A stretch of DNA of 64,000 bases from Ruminococcus albus AD2013 (GTDB lineage Bacteria > Bacillota > Clostridia > Oscillospirales > Ruminococcaceae): NCBI RefSeq assembly GCF_000526775.1, contig NZ_JAGS01000001.1:1-64000 (forward strand). The letters run 5' to 3'. The notes under the pieces were generated by a model that made no database searches, was not told the DNA's origin, and saw nothing but the letters and a program-made list of their open reading frames with translations. Shown piece after piece: positions 25,976 through 34,839 of the stretch (the first letter of the stretch is position 1; every line of letters starts with the position of its first letter). Made by a program: the position numbers and the translations under genes.

Positions 25976-26941
25976 ATGACGAATTATACAGGCTCAAAAT
26001 GTATATGCTGCGAAAAACGATTCACTGACGATGACGATATAGTTGTCTGCCCCGATTGCGGCACGCCCTACCACAGAAGCTGTTATGAAAAAAATGGCAG
26101 ATGTATAAACGATATACTGCATGATAAAAATGTGAGCTGGCTCCCCGATGCACCCGAACCTGAGATACCTGTTACTTCCGCATCAAATGTCAAGCGCTGT
26201 ATCAGGTGCGGTGCGGAGAATGACCCGAGCCTGCGCTACTGCGAACAGTGCGGTACCCCACTTATAAATATGGACGCTCCCAGACCTTTCAACGACGAAT
26301 CAGATGAAAGGCACGATACTGCGCCCGACCCCATGAAGACCAATATCCCGGGCATAAACATGACCCCTGTCATGCTGACACAGGATTCGGATATCGACGG
26401 CGTAAAGCTGGGGGATCTGGCAAGATATGTTGGACCCAACCCTCTGGGCTTCCTTCCAAGCTTCATAAAATTCGGAAAAACCGACAGAAAGCTTTCGCTG
26501 AATATATTCGCTTTCCTTTTCCCGCCGATGTACTTTATGTACCGCAAGATGAAAGGCTGGGGTTTGGCGGCAGCATTGCTGCTGGGTCTGCTAAATCTGC
26601 CGTTTATGATCGAATCTTTCAGCTCGGGAGACTACAATATAACCATAAAATTTGCCATAGATGTGAAATCGCACAATTTCCAGCTGCTGAAGCAGATCAC
26701 TATGTATGTCAGTATGATACTGGAGATAATGTCAGGATTTTTTGCAAATTACCTTTACTATAAGCAGGCAAGACGTGATATCTTCAAGATATACCGCGAA
26801 TCTGAGGATGAAGACCGCGATGCCATAAGCGAGCGTATAATGAGAAAAGGCGGCACTTCTTACGGATATATGCTGCTGTCTTTCATGATATATAACATCA
26901 TCTCGATCGGCTCAATGCTGGTAGTTGCTAAGTACTTTTGA
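25976..26941 (+). CDS. Membrane protein with prokaryotic RING-type finger and zinc ribbon
   Basis: 321 residues, start behind GAAAGGAAAAG. The N-terminal 50 residues form a RING-like zinc finger (CICCEKRF, VVCPDCGTPYHRSCYEKNGRC), followed by a zinc ribbon CIRCGAENDPSLRYCEQCGT at about 75-95. After a disordered linker come three or four membrane segments from about residue 180 (NIFAFLFPPMYFMYRK, GLAAALLLGLLNLPFM, ITMYVSMILEIMSGFFANYL, YGYMLLSFMIYNIISIGSML), a layout like DUF2628 proteins. Function unknown; prokaryotic RING proteins have not been clearly tied to ubiquitin-like pathways. It stands alone, upstream of rpsF. Confidence 0.8.
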   Translation: MTNYTGSKCICCEKRFTDDDDIVVCPDCGTPYHRSCYEKNGRCINDILHDKNVSWLPDAPEPEIPVTSASNVKRCIRCGAENDPSLRYCEQCGTPLINMDAPRPFNDESDERHDTAPDPMKTNIPGINMTPVMLTQDSDIDGVKLGDLARYVGPNPLGFLPSFIKFGKTDRKLSLNIFAFLFPPMYFMYRKMKGWGLAAALLLGLLNLPFMIESFSSGDYNITIKFAIDVKSHNFQLLKQITMYVSMILEIMSGFFANYLYYKQARRDIFKIYRESEDEDRDAISERIMRKGGTSYGYMLLSFMIYNIISIGSMLVVAKYF

Positions 26942-26964
26942 TCAAGTTTATAAAAAATTTACAA

Positions 26965-27011
26965 ACACCGACTGTGCAGCCCTTGACATAAAGCACAGTC
27001 GGTGTTATAAT
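26965..27011 (+). promoter_or_regulatory. rpsF-ssb-rpsR promoter inside a 13-bp inverted repeat
   Basis: TTGACA (26983-26988), 17 bases, TATAAT (27006-27011). Perfect arms ACACCGACTGTGC (26965-26977) and GCACAGTCGGTGT (26993-27005) flank the -35 box and fill the spacer right up to the -10 box. No T run follows, so an operator is more likely than a terminator. Confidence 0.8.
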
Positions 27012-27074
27012 ATATGAGTTAATCCTTGCTTGTATTATATCGTACAGGCGAAATCCAAAAGGAGGTGTACTAAA

Positions 27075-27365
27075 ATGGCAAAGATCAATGAGAACTACGA
27101 GGCAATGGTCATCTTCAGCCAGAAGCTCGATGAGGAAGGCGTTAACGCGCTGACAACAAAGTTCGATGACATGATCAAGGCTAACGCTGAAAACGTAGAG
27201 CTGAACGTATGGGGCAAGCGCAAGCTGGCTTACGAGATCAACTACGAGACAGAGGGTACTTATGTACTGTGGTCTTTCAACAGCAAGACCGAATTCCCCG
27301 CAGAGCTGGAGAGAGTACTGGGCATCACTGACGGCGTTATACGTTTCCTGATCACTACTAAGTAA
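27075..27365 (+). CDS. rpsF: 30S ribosomal protein S6
   Basis: 96 residues, normal length. Start at 27075 behind AAAGGAGGTG; the longer frame from 27030 is upstream of this site. Recognised by YEAMVIFSQKL at the N-terminus, the WGKRKLAYEI signature and VIRFLITTK at the end. S6 binds S18 on the small-subunit platform; the order rpsF-ssb-rpsR is the standard Firmicutes operon. Confidence 0.97.
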   Translation: MAKINENYEAMVIFSQKLDEEGVNALTTKFDDMIKANAENVELNVWGKRKLAYEINYETEGTYVLWSFNSKTEFPAELERVLGITDGVIRFLITTK

Positions 27366-27434
27366 GTGACGGAAAGAATCAGAAGTATCAGCAGTTTGAT
27401 GGAATGAGTATTTTTATTGAAAGGAATTAGAGTT

Positions 27435-28028
27435 ATGCTGAACAGAGTTATTTTGATGGGTAGGATCACACAGGATCTTGAAGTAAGACAGACACCTAAC
27501 GGACAGGCTGTAGTTACATTCAATGTCGCAGTAGATCGTAATTTCAAGGATCAGAACGGTCAGTATCAGTCTGATTTTATCACCTGCGTTGCATGGAGAC
27601 AGCAGGCTGAGTTTATCGGAAAATATTTCGGTAAGGGCAGAATGATCGCTATCGAGGGCAACCTCAGAACAAGAACTTACGAAGATAAAAACGGCACAAA
27701 GCACTACGTTACGGAAGTATTCGTAGACAGTGTTTCGTTTACCGGTGAAAAAGCCAACCAGGGCGGCGGTAATTATTCAAACAATTACGGCGGCGGAAAT
27801 GGCGGCTACGGTAACAACGGCGGCTACTCAAATGGCGGAAACGGCGGATTTGGAGGAAATAACTTCAATAACGGAGGAAACTTCGGTGGCGGTTTCGGCG
27901 GAAATAACGGCGGTAATCAGAACAATTTCAACAATAACAATAATCAGGCACCGTCTAACGACGCGCTGAACATCGGTGACCTGTCGGAGTTTGAAGATGT
28001 ACTTTCAGACGACGGCGTACCATTCTGA
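27435..28028 (+). CDS. ssb: Single-stranded DNA-binding protein
   Basis: 197 residues. OB-fold in residues 1-110 (MLNRVILMGRITQDLEVRQT, FITCVAWRQQAEFIGKYFGK, MIAIEGNLRTRTYEDKNGTK), followed by a long Gly/Asn-rich flexible linker and the conserved acidic tip ending DDGVPF, which recruits replication and repair partners. The linker has an almost pure G/N/F composition. Start at the ATG after AAGGAATTAG; between rpsF and rpsR. Confidence 0.97.
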   Translation: MLNRVILMGRITQDLEVRQTPNGQAVVTFNVAVDRNFKDQNGQYQSDFITCVAWRQQAEFIGKYFGKGRMIAIEGNLRTRTYEDKNGTKHYVTEVFVDSVSFTGEKANQGGGNYSNNYGGGNGGYGNNGGYSNGGNGGFGGNNFNNGGNFGGGFGGNNGGNQNNFNNNNNQAPSNDALNIGDLSEFEDVLSDDGVPF

Positions 28029-28082
28029 TAAGATCATTAAAACGAATTTTGATAATTCCTAACGAGGAGGGAAGATCATACC

Positions 28083-28328
28083 ATGGAAAAGGAAAGAACT
28101 GGCGGCAGACCTGTTAAGAGAGGTCGCAAGAAGGTTTGTATGTTCTGTGTTGACAGAGCTGAAAAGATCGATTACAAGGATATCACTAAGCTCAGAAAGT
28201 GCATGACAGAAAGGGCAAAGATCCTGCCCCGCCGTGTAACAGGCACTTGCGCTTATCATCAGAGAGAGCTGACTAAGGCTATCAAGAGAGCTAGACACGT
28301 TGCTCTTCTGCCTTACGTTGCAGACTAA
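28083..28328 (+). CDS. rpsR: 30S ribosomal protein S18
   Basis: 81 residues; basic N-terminus GGRPVKRGRKKVCMFC then IDYKDITKLRKCMTERAKIL and PRRVTGTCAYHQRELTKAIK, classic S18. It has the CMFC pair of the zinc-binding C+ form, although the later cysteines are partly different. Start behind GAGGAGGGAAG; last gene of the operon, followed by a terminator. Confidence 0.96.
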   Translation: MEKERTGGRPVKRGRKKVCMFCVDRAEKIDYKDITKLRKCMTERAKILPRRVTGTCAYHQRELTKAIKRARHVALLPYVAD

Positions 28329-28339
28329 TATGATTTTAC

Positions 28340-28368
28340 GAGGTATCCTTCGGGATACCTCTGTTTTT
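28340..28368 (+). terminator. Terminator of the rpsF-ssb-rpsR operon
   Basis: GAGGTATCC-TTCG-GGATACCTC stem with a UUCG-type tetraloop, followed by a five-T run. Confidence 0.92.
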
Positions 28369-28530
28369 ATATTGGAACGATTTTTGTGTCGGATCGTCGG
28401 CTGATCTGTCGTCGTGACAGAGAAATGACCGATGATCATTTCGTGCCAAAAGGTGCAAAAGGGCGGATATAAGCCACAGTTACCACTGCGGTTTATATCT
28501 GCTCTTTCAGAAGTTTTCTGCATAGCATTT

Positions 28531-28563
28531 CCTCTTGCAATGAGAGGAGAAATATGTTATAAT
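28531..28563 (+). promoter_or_regulatory. lon promoter with small inverted repeat over the -35 box
   Basis: TTGCAA (28535-28540), 17 bases, TATAAT (28558-28563). CCTCT / AGAGG arms (28531-28547) surround the -35 box. Upstream, 28456-28510 holds a longer imperfect inverted repeat (GCGGATATAAGCC ... GGTTTATATCTGC). Either could bind a heat or stress regulator, but no CIRCE-type element (TTAGCACTC-N9-GAGTGCTAA) is present. Confidence 0.65.
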
Positions 28564-28618
28564 ATAAAAAAGCAGATATACTGTTTTTGTATGAAATGTT
28601 CAGACGAAAGGAGCTTTT

Positions 28619-31045
28619 ATGGAAAAGCGTACTGATATAAAGAACGGCACATTGATGCCGATGATACCTACCAGAGATCTGGTCGTTTTTCCCGGAATGA
28701 GCGTCAATTTCGACGTGGGCAGGGAAATGTCTATACAAAGTCTGCATAACGCAAGAAACGATTTCAGCGGTGATGTCTTCCTTTGTGCGCAGAAAGATAT
28801 AAATGTTGAATCCCCCGAGAAAAAGGATATGTTCAGGATAGGTACTATTGCGAATATCCGTCAGGTCATAAAAAGCCCGGGCGGCGTTTGCAGGTGCATG
28901 GTGAGAGGTGTCCGCAAGGCGAGACTTGCGGAGATGATAGTCCACGATGACTGCTATGAAGCTGTTGTGAAACCTCTTCCAAATTATTCCAAGGATAAAC
29001 TGTATAATCACGAGCTTGACGCTGTTGAACGCGAAGTCCGCAAGGCTTTCGAGGAATACGCGAGACTTATGCCCAAGATGCCGCAGGAGATATATACCGC
29101 GGTAATGGGCGCTAAAACTGCTTCTGAGCTCTTTGAAGCTGTGGCATTCAACGTGCCTCTGGCTTTCATTGACAGACAGGCTCTGCTTGAAGCACAGTCC
29201 GCAGGCGAAAAGCTAGTGCTGATGATGACTATCCTCGCAAGGGAGATAGATGTGCTCTCTCTTGAAAAGGAGATACATGAGCAGGTACAGAGCCAGATAG
29301 AAGATAATCAGCGAGAATACTATATCCGCGAGCAGATAAAGGCTCTCCAGAACGAACTGGGCGAAGGCGGCTTCGATGGTTCTGACGAGGGCGAAATACA
29401 GAAGTATTACGATAAGGTCGAAGAACTCAAAGCCCCCGATGAAGTCAAGGAAAAGCTGAATGATGAAGTCAGAAGACTTTCACGTATGGCTGGTTCTTCG
29501 CAGGAAGCTGTTGTAATAAGAGGTTATCTTGATACTGTTCTCGGTCTGCCATGGGGCGTTTACACCAAGGATACAGCTGATGTTAAAAAGGCACAGGCTG
29601 TCCTTGATAAGGATCACTATGGTCTGAAAAGGGTCAAGGAGAGGATCATCGAGAACCTTGCAGTGAGGGCGTTAACTCCCGATATCAAGGGTCAGATAAT
29701 CTGCCTTGTGGGACCTCCCGGCGTTGGTAAGACATCTGTTGCCAAATCTGTTGCAAGGGCGCTTAACCGTAAGTTTGTCCGCGTATCTCTCGGCGGTGTC
29801 AAAGACGAGAGCGATATCAGAGGTCACAGAAAGACCTATGTCGGCGCTATGCCGGGACGTATCATCAATGCCATGAAGCTTGCGGGTTCGAGCAATCCCG
29901 TTATGCTCCTTGATGAGATAGATAAGATGAGCAACGATTTCAGGGGTGACCCTTCATCGGCTATGCTTGAAGTTCTCGACAGCGAGCAGAACAACGCTTT
30001 CCGCGACCATTATACCGAAATTCCCTATGACCTCAGCAGTGTGCTGTTCATAACCACAGCTAATACTCTGGATACCGTTGCCGCACCTCTGCTTGACAGA
30101 ATGGAGGTCATCGAGCTTTCAAGCTATACCCGCGAGGAGAAGTTCAATATCGCAAAGAAGCATCTGGTGAAAAAGCAACTCGAAAAGCATGGTCTGACTT
30201 CCTCTATGATGAAGCTGACCAATGACGGCATATATCAGCTGATAGACGGTTACACCCGCGAAGCAGGCGTGAGAACCCTCGAAAGAACAATTGGTTCGCT
30301 GTGCAGAAAGGCTGCAAGGGAGATAGTCGAGAACGATGTTAAGAAAGTAACATTCAGTGCCAAGAATATCCCAGATTATCTGGGACATATCAAGTATCTG
30401 CCCGATGATGCCGCAAAGGAAGACCAGATAGGCTGTGTAAACGGTCTTGCATGGACTGCTGTCGGCGGCGTGCTGATGCCCCTTGAAGTTCTTGTACTTG
30501 ACGGCAAGGGCAAGATAGAACTTACAGGTTCACTTGGCGATGTCATGAAAGAGTCTGCAAAGATAGCTGTAAGCTACTGCCGCAGCATAGCGGAAGAATA
30601 CGGTATCGAAAAGGATTTCTACGAGAAAAAGGATATGCATATCCACGCACCTGAGGGTGCTGTCCCTAAGGACGGTCCTTCCGCGGGCGTTACGATGATA
30701 ACCGCTATTGTATCCGCACTCAGCGGCAGAAAAGTCCGCGCGGATGTTGCTATGACAGGCGAGATAACTCTTACAGGCAAGGTTCTGCCTATTGGCGGTC
30801 TGCGTGAAAAGACAATGGCTGCTTTCAAGGCTGGTGTTAAGACTGTTATTGTCCCCGAAAAGAACAGGGGAGATCTTGACGAGATAGACGACGTTGTAAA
30901 GGACGGTCTTGAATTCGTGTTTGCCGAAAGGATATCCGATGTCCTTGATGCGGCACTTGTAAAGCCTCCCGAGAACGCTGTTCTGCCCGATATGATGGGC
31001 AATCCTCAGCCGAGAGTAAGAGCGAGAAGCAGAAAGACAGTATAA
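28619..31045 (+). CDS. lon: ATP-dependent protease Lon
   Basis: 808 residues, normal length. Degrades misfolded and regulatory proteins as a hexameric AAA+ serine protease. N-terminal substrate domain (PMIPTRDLVVFPGMSVNFDV), Walker A GPPGVGKTS at about 365, Walker B VMLLDEIDKM, sensor LFITTANT, and the C-terminal protease domain with the Ser in PKDGPSAGVTM (about 688) and the Lys in GEITLTGKVLPIGGLREK. Start behind AAAGGAG. Probably co-transcribed with the deaminase 20 bases downstream. Confidence 0.97.
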   Translation: MEKRTDIKNGTLMPMIPTRDLVVFPGMSVNFDVGREMSIQSLHNARNDFSGDVFLCAQKDINVESPEKKDMFRIGTIANIRQVIKSPGGVCRCMVRGVRKARLAEMIVHDDCYEAVVKPLPNYSKDKLYNHELDAVEREVRKAFEEYARLMPKMPQEIYTAVMGAKTASELFEAVAFNVPLAFIDRQALLEAQSAGEKLVLMMTILAREIDVLSLEKEIHEQVQSQIEDNQREYYIREQIKALQNELGEGGFDGSDEGEIQKYYDKVEELKAPDEVKEKLNDEVRRLSRMAGSSQEAVVIRGYLDTVLGLPWGVYTKDTADVKKAQAVLDKDHYGLKRVKERIIENLAVRALTPDIKGQIICLVGPPGVGKTSVAKSVARALNRKFVRVSLGGVKDESDIRGHRKTYVGAMPGRIINAMKLAGSSNPVMLLDEIDKMSNDFRGDPSSAMLEVLDSEQNNAFRDHYTEIPYDLSSVLFITTANTLDTVAAPLLDRMEVIELSSYTREEKFNIAKKHLVKKQLEKHGLTSSMMKLTNDGIYQLIDGYTREAGVRTLERTIGSLCRKAAREIVENDVKKVTFSAKNIPDYLGHIKYLPDDAAKEDQIGCVNGLAWTAVGGVLMPLEVLVLDGKGKIELTGSLGDVMKESAKIAVSYCRSIAEEYGIEKDFYEKKDMHIHAPEGAVPKDGPSAGVTMITAIVSALSGRKVRADVAMTGEITLTGKVLPIGGLREKTMAAFKAGVKTVIVPEKNRGDLDEIDDVVKDGLEFVFAERISDVLDAALVKPPENAVLPDMMGNPQPRVRARSRKTV

Positions 31046-31065
31046 AAATATAACGGAGAAACAAA

Positions 31066-31461
31066 ATGGAACAGATATGGAAAGATATGTATGATGCTGC
31101 CAAAGCTGTCCTCGGTGCGCGTAAGATATCGGATTACGTTACATGCGGCGAAGTGTCTGCGGCTGTGCTGTCAAAATCAGGAAAGATATACACAGGCGTG
31201 TGTATCGATACCTGTTCGACTCTTGGGATATGCGCTGAGAGAAATGCCATATTCAACATGATAACCAACGGCGAGCAGGAGATAGCCAAGGTGCTGTGCA
31301 TATCCCCGAACCCATCAAAAGGCGCGCCCTGCGGGGCTTGCAGAGAGCTGATGGTTCAGCTGATGCCCGAAAGCTACAAGGATATCGAGATAATGATGGA
31401 CTACGAAGCCGGGCGAATAATGACCCTCGGGGAACTTACACCCGAGTGGCGGATAGGATAA
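31066..31461 (+). CDS. Cytidine deaminase-like protein
   Basis: 131 residues with both zinc motifs: CAERNAIFNMI (His replaced by Cys as in tetrameric cytidine deaminases, with catalytic Glu) and PCGACRELM. Likely deaminates cytidine or deoxycytidine in pyrimidine salvage; blasticidin-S deaminase-type enzymes share the same motifs. The start follows AACGGAGAA. Length fits the small tetrameric class. It lies directly after lon and before a terminator. Confidence 0.85.
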   Translation: MEQIWKDMYDAAKAVLGARKISDYVTCGEVSAAVLSKSGKIYTGVCIDTCSTLGICAERNAIFNMITNGEQEIAKVLCISPNPSKGAPCGACRELMVQLMPESYKDIEIMMDYEAGRIMTLGELTPEWRIG

Positions 31462-31474
31462 GATATATGCATGG

Positions 31475-31518
31475 GAGGGCTGAACGGTGACTTTGTCTAC
31501 CGTGGCTGCCCTCTTTTT
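31475..31518 (+). terminator. Terminator after lon-deaminase
   Basis: Outer arms GAGGGC / GCCCTC with inner CGGT / ACCG, then TTTTT. Confidence 0.75.
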
Positions 31519-31545
31519 GTGAAATAACAGACAGGAGTGAATGGG

Positions 31546-32256
31546 ATGAAACCGCTGAATTTCAATAAGGCAGAATTTATCACCTCATACGGCAAGCTTT
31601 CTCAGATACCCGAGTCCGACAGACCCGAGTTCGCATTCTCGGGCAGGTCGAATGTGGGCAAAAGTTCGCTGATAAATAAGATATTCAACCGCAAGAATAT
31701 GGCAAGGGTCAGCTCTGTTCCCGGAAAGACCGTGACCATAAATTTCTTCTCGGTGGAAGACGTTTATTTTGTAGACCTTCCGGGCTATGGCTATGCCAAT
31801 GTATCAAAGGGTGAGAAAAAAGGCTGGGGCGACCTTATCGGCGGATATCTTGCTGACTTTGACCGCGACCTTGAACTGGTGTTCCAGCTGATAGATATGC
31901 GCCATGCCCCCAGCAAGGACGATATTCAGATGATAAACTATCTCATCGATAACGAGATACCTTTTGTTATAGTGCTGACAAAGGCTGATAAGCTGAAACC
32001 CACCGCCCGCAAGGAGCGCATGGAAGCTTTCAAAGATGAGATACCCTACTTTGAGGATATCCACTGTATACCTTTCTCCGCAGTTACGGGAGAGGGTGTG
32101 GATGACCTGAAAGCCATCATCGAAGAGATACGCGAAGACTGGTACGCGCGTACTGAAAATGGGTCAGAAGAGGAAGATATCCCCGAAGAAACGCCTGATG
32201 ATGAAGACGATACCGAGCCGCCAACAGGGTTTCTCACCCCTAACCGCAACAGATAA
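31546..32256 (+). CDS. engB: Ribosome biogenesis GTP-binding protein EngB (YsxC/YihA)
   Basis: 236 residues; the ATG at 31546 is 8 bases after AGGAG and better than the GTG at 31537, which overlaps that site. GTPase motifs: G1 GRSNVGKSSL, G3 DLPGYGYA, G4 LTKADKLK, G5 PFSAVTGEG. The C-terminus carries an extra 40-residue acidic tail (SEEEDIPEETPDDEDDTEPP) beyond the usual length. Involved in large-subunit assembly; essential in many bacteria. Confidence 0.95.
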   Translation: MKPLNFNKAEFITSYGKLSQIPESDRPEFAFSGRSNVGKSSLINKIFNRKNMARVSSVPGKTVTINFFSVEDVYFVDLPGYGYANVSKGEKKGWGDLIGGYLADFDRDLELVFQLIDMRHAPSKDDIQMINYLIDNEIPFVIVLTKADKLKPTARKERMEAFKDEIPYFEDIHCIPFSAVTGEGVDDLKAIIEEIREDWYARTENGSEEEDIPEETPDDEDDTEPPTGFLTPNRNR

Positions 32257-32293
32257 AAGATTTAAAATATTAATATAAAATATTCAATATACC

Positions 32294-32375
32294 CCTTTAC
32301 ATTTACACTGTAATGTGCTAAAATATAATTATAATTTAGCACTTTACAATATGAAAAATACAGTAAATGTAAAGG
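32294..32375 (+). promoter_or_regulatory. Promoter and nested operator of the TrpR-like regulator
   Basis: TTTACA (32296-32301), 17 bases, TAAAAT (32319-32324). An inner palindrome GTGCTAAA...TTTAGCAC (32315-32342) covers the -10 box and transcription start. Outer arms CCTTTACATTTAC...TGTA (32294-32312) and TACAGTAAATGTAAAGG (32359-32375) enclose it; the right outer arm runs into the ribosome site AAAGGAG. Confidence 0.75.
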
Positions 32376-32385
32376 AGTGTTTTTT

Positions 32386-32694
32386 ATGCGTGATAAATTA
32401 GAGATAGCAAATCTGGACGAGCTTTATGAAGCGATTCTCTGCCTTGAAACTCTTGAAGAGTGCAGGCTTTTCTTTAAAGACCTCTGTACAGTCCCTGAGC
32501 TGAAAAGCTTTTCACAGCGTTTTCAGGTGGCAAGGATGCTGACAGACAAGCACGTATACAGCGATATCGTCAAGGAGACCGGCGCATCCACGGCAACTAT
32601 AAGCCGCGTGAACAGGTCACTTTCTTATGACGGCAGCGGCGGATATAATATAGTCTTCGACAGGCTGGAGAAGAAAAAGGAAACCGAGGAATGA
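32386..32694 (+). CDS. YerC/YecD family TrpR-related regulator
   Basis: 102 residues. Start at 32386, 8 bases after AAAGGAG. The helix-turn-helix resembles the Trp repressor: LTDKHVYSDIVKETGASTAT, ISRVNRSLSYDGSGGY. Family members are predicted DNA-binding proteins of unknown effector. The palindrome over its own promoter is a natural candidate for autoregulation. The stop overlaps the next start by four bases (ATGA), linking it to the methyltransferase. Confidence 0.85.
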   Translation: MRDKLEIANLDELYEAILCLETLEECRLFFKDLCTVPELKSFSQRFQVARMLTDKHVYSDIVKETGASTATISRVNRSLSYDGSGGYNIVFDRLEKKKETEE

Positions 32695-33446
32695 ACGGCT
32701 ACGGCAGTTTTGCCAGATATTACGACGCCTTGCAGAAAGACGTTCCCTACGGGGCGATAGCTGCAAGGATACGTCAGCTGGGGCTTGAATACAGCAGTGA
32801 GAACGAGGTGGTCGTTGAACTGGGCTGCGGCACAGGCAGACTTTGCCGTGAACTTGAAAATCTGGGGCTGGATGTTATCGGCGTGGACATATCTGCGGAT
32901 ATGCTGGAAGAAGCTGAAGAACAGCGTACACCTGACAGCGACATCACTTATATATGTCAGGATATGTCGGAACTCGACCTCTGGGGCGCGGCGGACATCA
33001 TCGTCTGCGTACTTGACGGCATGAACCATCTCCCGAATGAGGAAGCTTTCCGCAGAACTGTGGAGCGTGCTTCAATGTTCACCTGTGACGGCGGGCTGTT
33101 TATATTTGATCTGAATACCGAGTACAAGCACCGTGAGGTACTGGGCGACAACAGTTTCGTCTATGAACTTGACGGGCTGTTCTGTGCATGGAGAAATAAC
33201 TGCCGTGCAGACGGCAGGGTGGATATCGCTCTGGATTTCTTTGCTGAAAAAGAAGATGGCAGCTATACCCGCGAGACCGAGTACATCACCGAGATACTGC
33301 TTCCGCGTGACCTTATCGAGAAGACTGCTGAGGAGTTCGGGTTTGAAAAGGTAGGCATCTATGACGGACTTACCAACGACCCGCCCGACAGCACCACCGA
33401 GCGCGAGCTGTACGTGTACAGGCGTAAAGATCGCGGCGCTGAATAG
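32691..33446 (+). CDS. Class I SAM-dependent methyltransferase
   Basis: 251 residues with the SAM-binding motif VVELGCGTGRLCRELENLG, acidic ribose contact VIGVDISADML, and motif DIIVCVLDGMNHL. Substrate unknown; the C-terminal half (FDLNTEYKHREVLGDNSFVY and later) resembles small-molecule or tRNA-wobble-type methyltransferases found widely in Firmicutes. Translationally coupled to the TrpR-like gene. Confidence 0.85.
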   Translation: MNGYGSFARYYDALQKDVPYGAIAARIRQLGLEYSSENEVVVELGCGTGRLCRELENLGLDVIGVDISADMLEEAEEQRTPDSDITYICQDMSELDLWGAADIIVCVLDGMNHLPNEEAFRRTVERASMFTCDGGLFIFDLNTEYKHREVLGDNSFVYELDGLFCAWRNNCRADGRVDIALDFFAEKEDGSYTRETEYITEILLPRDLIEKTAEEFGFEKVGIYDGLTNDPPDSTTERELYVYRRKDRGAE

Positions 33447-33476
33447 TATTGTGCTGTTTATAATGAGGATAATAAT

Positions 33477-33854
33477 ATGGAAGATAATGTAAAAGAGGAA
33501 TTTGAAACCTACGGCATTTCCGACCTTGAACAGATAATCAACGAGCAGAGAGATCTGTATTCGGAAGAGGATATCGAAACTGCAAAGGAAGTGCTTGCCC
33601 GCAAAAGGAAAGACGCAGCAGCTGGCATTAGTCAGACAGAGGCTCTGTTAACAAAGGATAACGACGTTTTGTGTACACTGCTTTGCATATGCATTCTTTT
33701 AAATCCTTTGTGTGGTATTATCGCATTGATAGGTGTGGGAGTAAAAGGCTCATCGAAGTCAAAAAAATATATCAAGCCAATGATAGGTGCAACAGTGGTA
33801 TCGATAACCCTTGCGGTGTTCCTGTTTTTCGGCGGATTCATGAGCTTTTTATAA
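33477..33854 (+). CDS. Small membrane protein of unknown function
   Basis: 125 residues; charged N-terminal half (YGISDLEQIINEQRDLYSEE) and two membrane segments at about 63-88 (VLCTLLCICILLNPLCGIIA) and 103-123 (GATVVSITLAVFLFFGGFMS). Start follows GAGGAT weakly. No family recognised. It is 30 bases from the methyltransferase, so it may be the third gene of that operon. Confidence 0.65.
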   Translation: MEDNVKEEFETYGISDLEQIINEQRDLYSEEDIETAKEVLARKRKDAAAGISQTEALLTKDNDVLCTLLCICILLNPLCGIIALIGVGVKGSSKSKKYIKPMIGATVVSITLAVFLFFGGFMSFL

Positions 33855-33950
33855 TAAAAACGAATATAGCTATGCATCATGCGTATTCTGATGTAAGGGC
33901 TGGGTGTATATTAAAGACTGATCATTTACTTATGATAGGAGTAATTTAAA

Positions 33951-34832
33951 GTGGGAAGAATAGTAAGGGCGATCTCAAAGGACGCTTCGGTGGTATGCTC
34001 TGCCATTGACGGCAAGAATATAGTTGAGGAGATAGAGCGCGTTCATGAGTCCTCGGCGGTGGTAACTGCGGCGCTGGGCAGACTTGCTATGGGTACTTCG
34101 CTTATGGGTTTCGGCATGAAGGGCGAGGAAGACAAGATAACCGTTAAGATAGAAGGCGGCGGACCTGCAGGTCAGCTGATAGCTGTTGCGGACAGCTACG
34201 GAAATGTCAAGGCTGATGTTATGCAGCCCGTGGTCGAACTTCCGCCTAATGCCATAGGCAAGCTTGATGTTGCAAGTGCAGTCGGAACGGACGGTACTAT
34301 CACCGTTATAAAAGACCTTGGTCTTAAAGAACCATACGTGGGTCAGGTGCCCCTTATCAGCGGCGAGATAGCTGAGGATATAACAGCCTACCTTGCTCAG
34401 AGTGAGCAGGTACCCAGCGTGTGCGCTCTTGGTGTACTGGTCAATGCTGATCTGACAGTAAAGAACGCAGGCGGTTTCCTGATACAGGTGCTTCCTTTCG
34501 CAAGTGATGAGATAATCACTCAGATAGAGAAGAATATTCAGGCTATGCAGTCTGTGACCAGGCTTATGGAAGATGGCAGGACTACCGATGAGATAGCACT
34601 GATGGCTCTTGAAGGTCTTGAGCCCAATGTGCTTGATGATTTCAAGGTAGAGTATCGCTGTGACTGCTCGCGTGAGAGAACAGAGAGAGTGCTGATTTCC
34701 CTTGGTGTTGATGAACTTAATGACATCATCAAGGATGGCGAGGATATCGATATCAAATGCCACTTCTGCGGCAAGCATTACAGCTTCACCCCCGATGAAG
34801 TGCGCAAGCTGATAGCTGAAAGCAAGGAATAA
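33951..34832 (+). CDS. hslO: Redox-regulated chaperone Hsp33
   Basis: 293 residues, GTG start behind AGGAG. Holding chaperone switched on by oxidation. N-terminal domain MGRIVRAISKDASVVCSAID, AVVTAALGRLAMGTSLMGFG; C-terminal zinc centre CDCSRERTERVL ... KCHFCGKHYSF, giving the CxC...CxxC four-cysteine redox switch. All four cysteines are present, so regulation should be intact. Confidence 0.95.
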   Translation: MGRIVRAISKDASVVCSAIDGKNIVEEIERVHESSAVVTAALGRLAMGTSLMGFGMKGEEDKITVKIEGGGPAGQLIAVADSYGNVKADVMQPVVELPPNAIGKLDVASAVGTDGTITVIKDLGLKEPYVGQVPLISGEIAEDITAYLAQSEQVPSVCALGVLVNADLTVKNAGGFLIQVLPFASDEIITQIEKNIQAMQSVTRLMEDGRTTDEIALMALEGLEPNVLDDFKVEYRCDCSRERTERVLISLGVDELNDIIKDGEDIDIKCHFCGKHYSFTPDEVRKLIAESKE

Positions 34833-34839
34833 GATCTGC

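Noticed and set aside
27730..27969. Thr/Ile-rich frame inside ssb
   Set aside because: Frame-shifted reading of the Gly/Asn-rich linker codons.
28384..28530. CIRCE heat-shock element upstream of lon
   Set aside because: The inverted repeat present does not match TTAGCACTC-N9-GAGTGCTAA.
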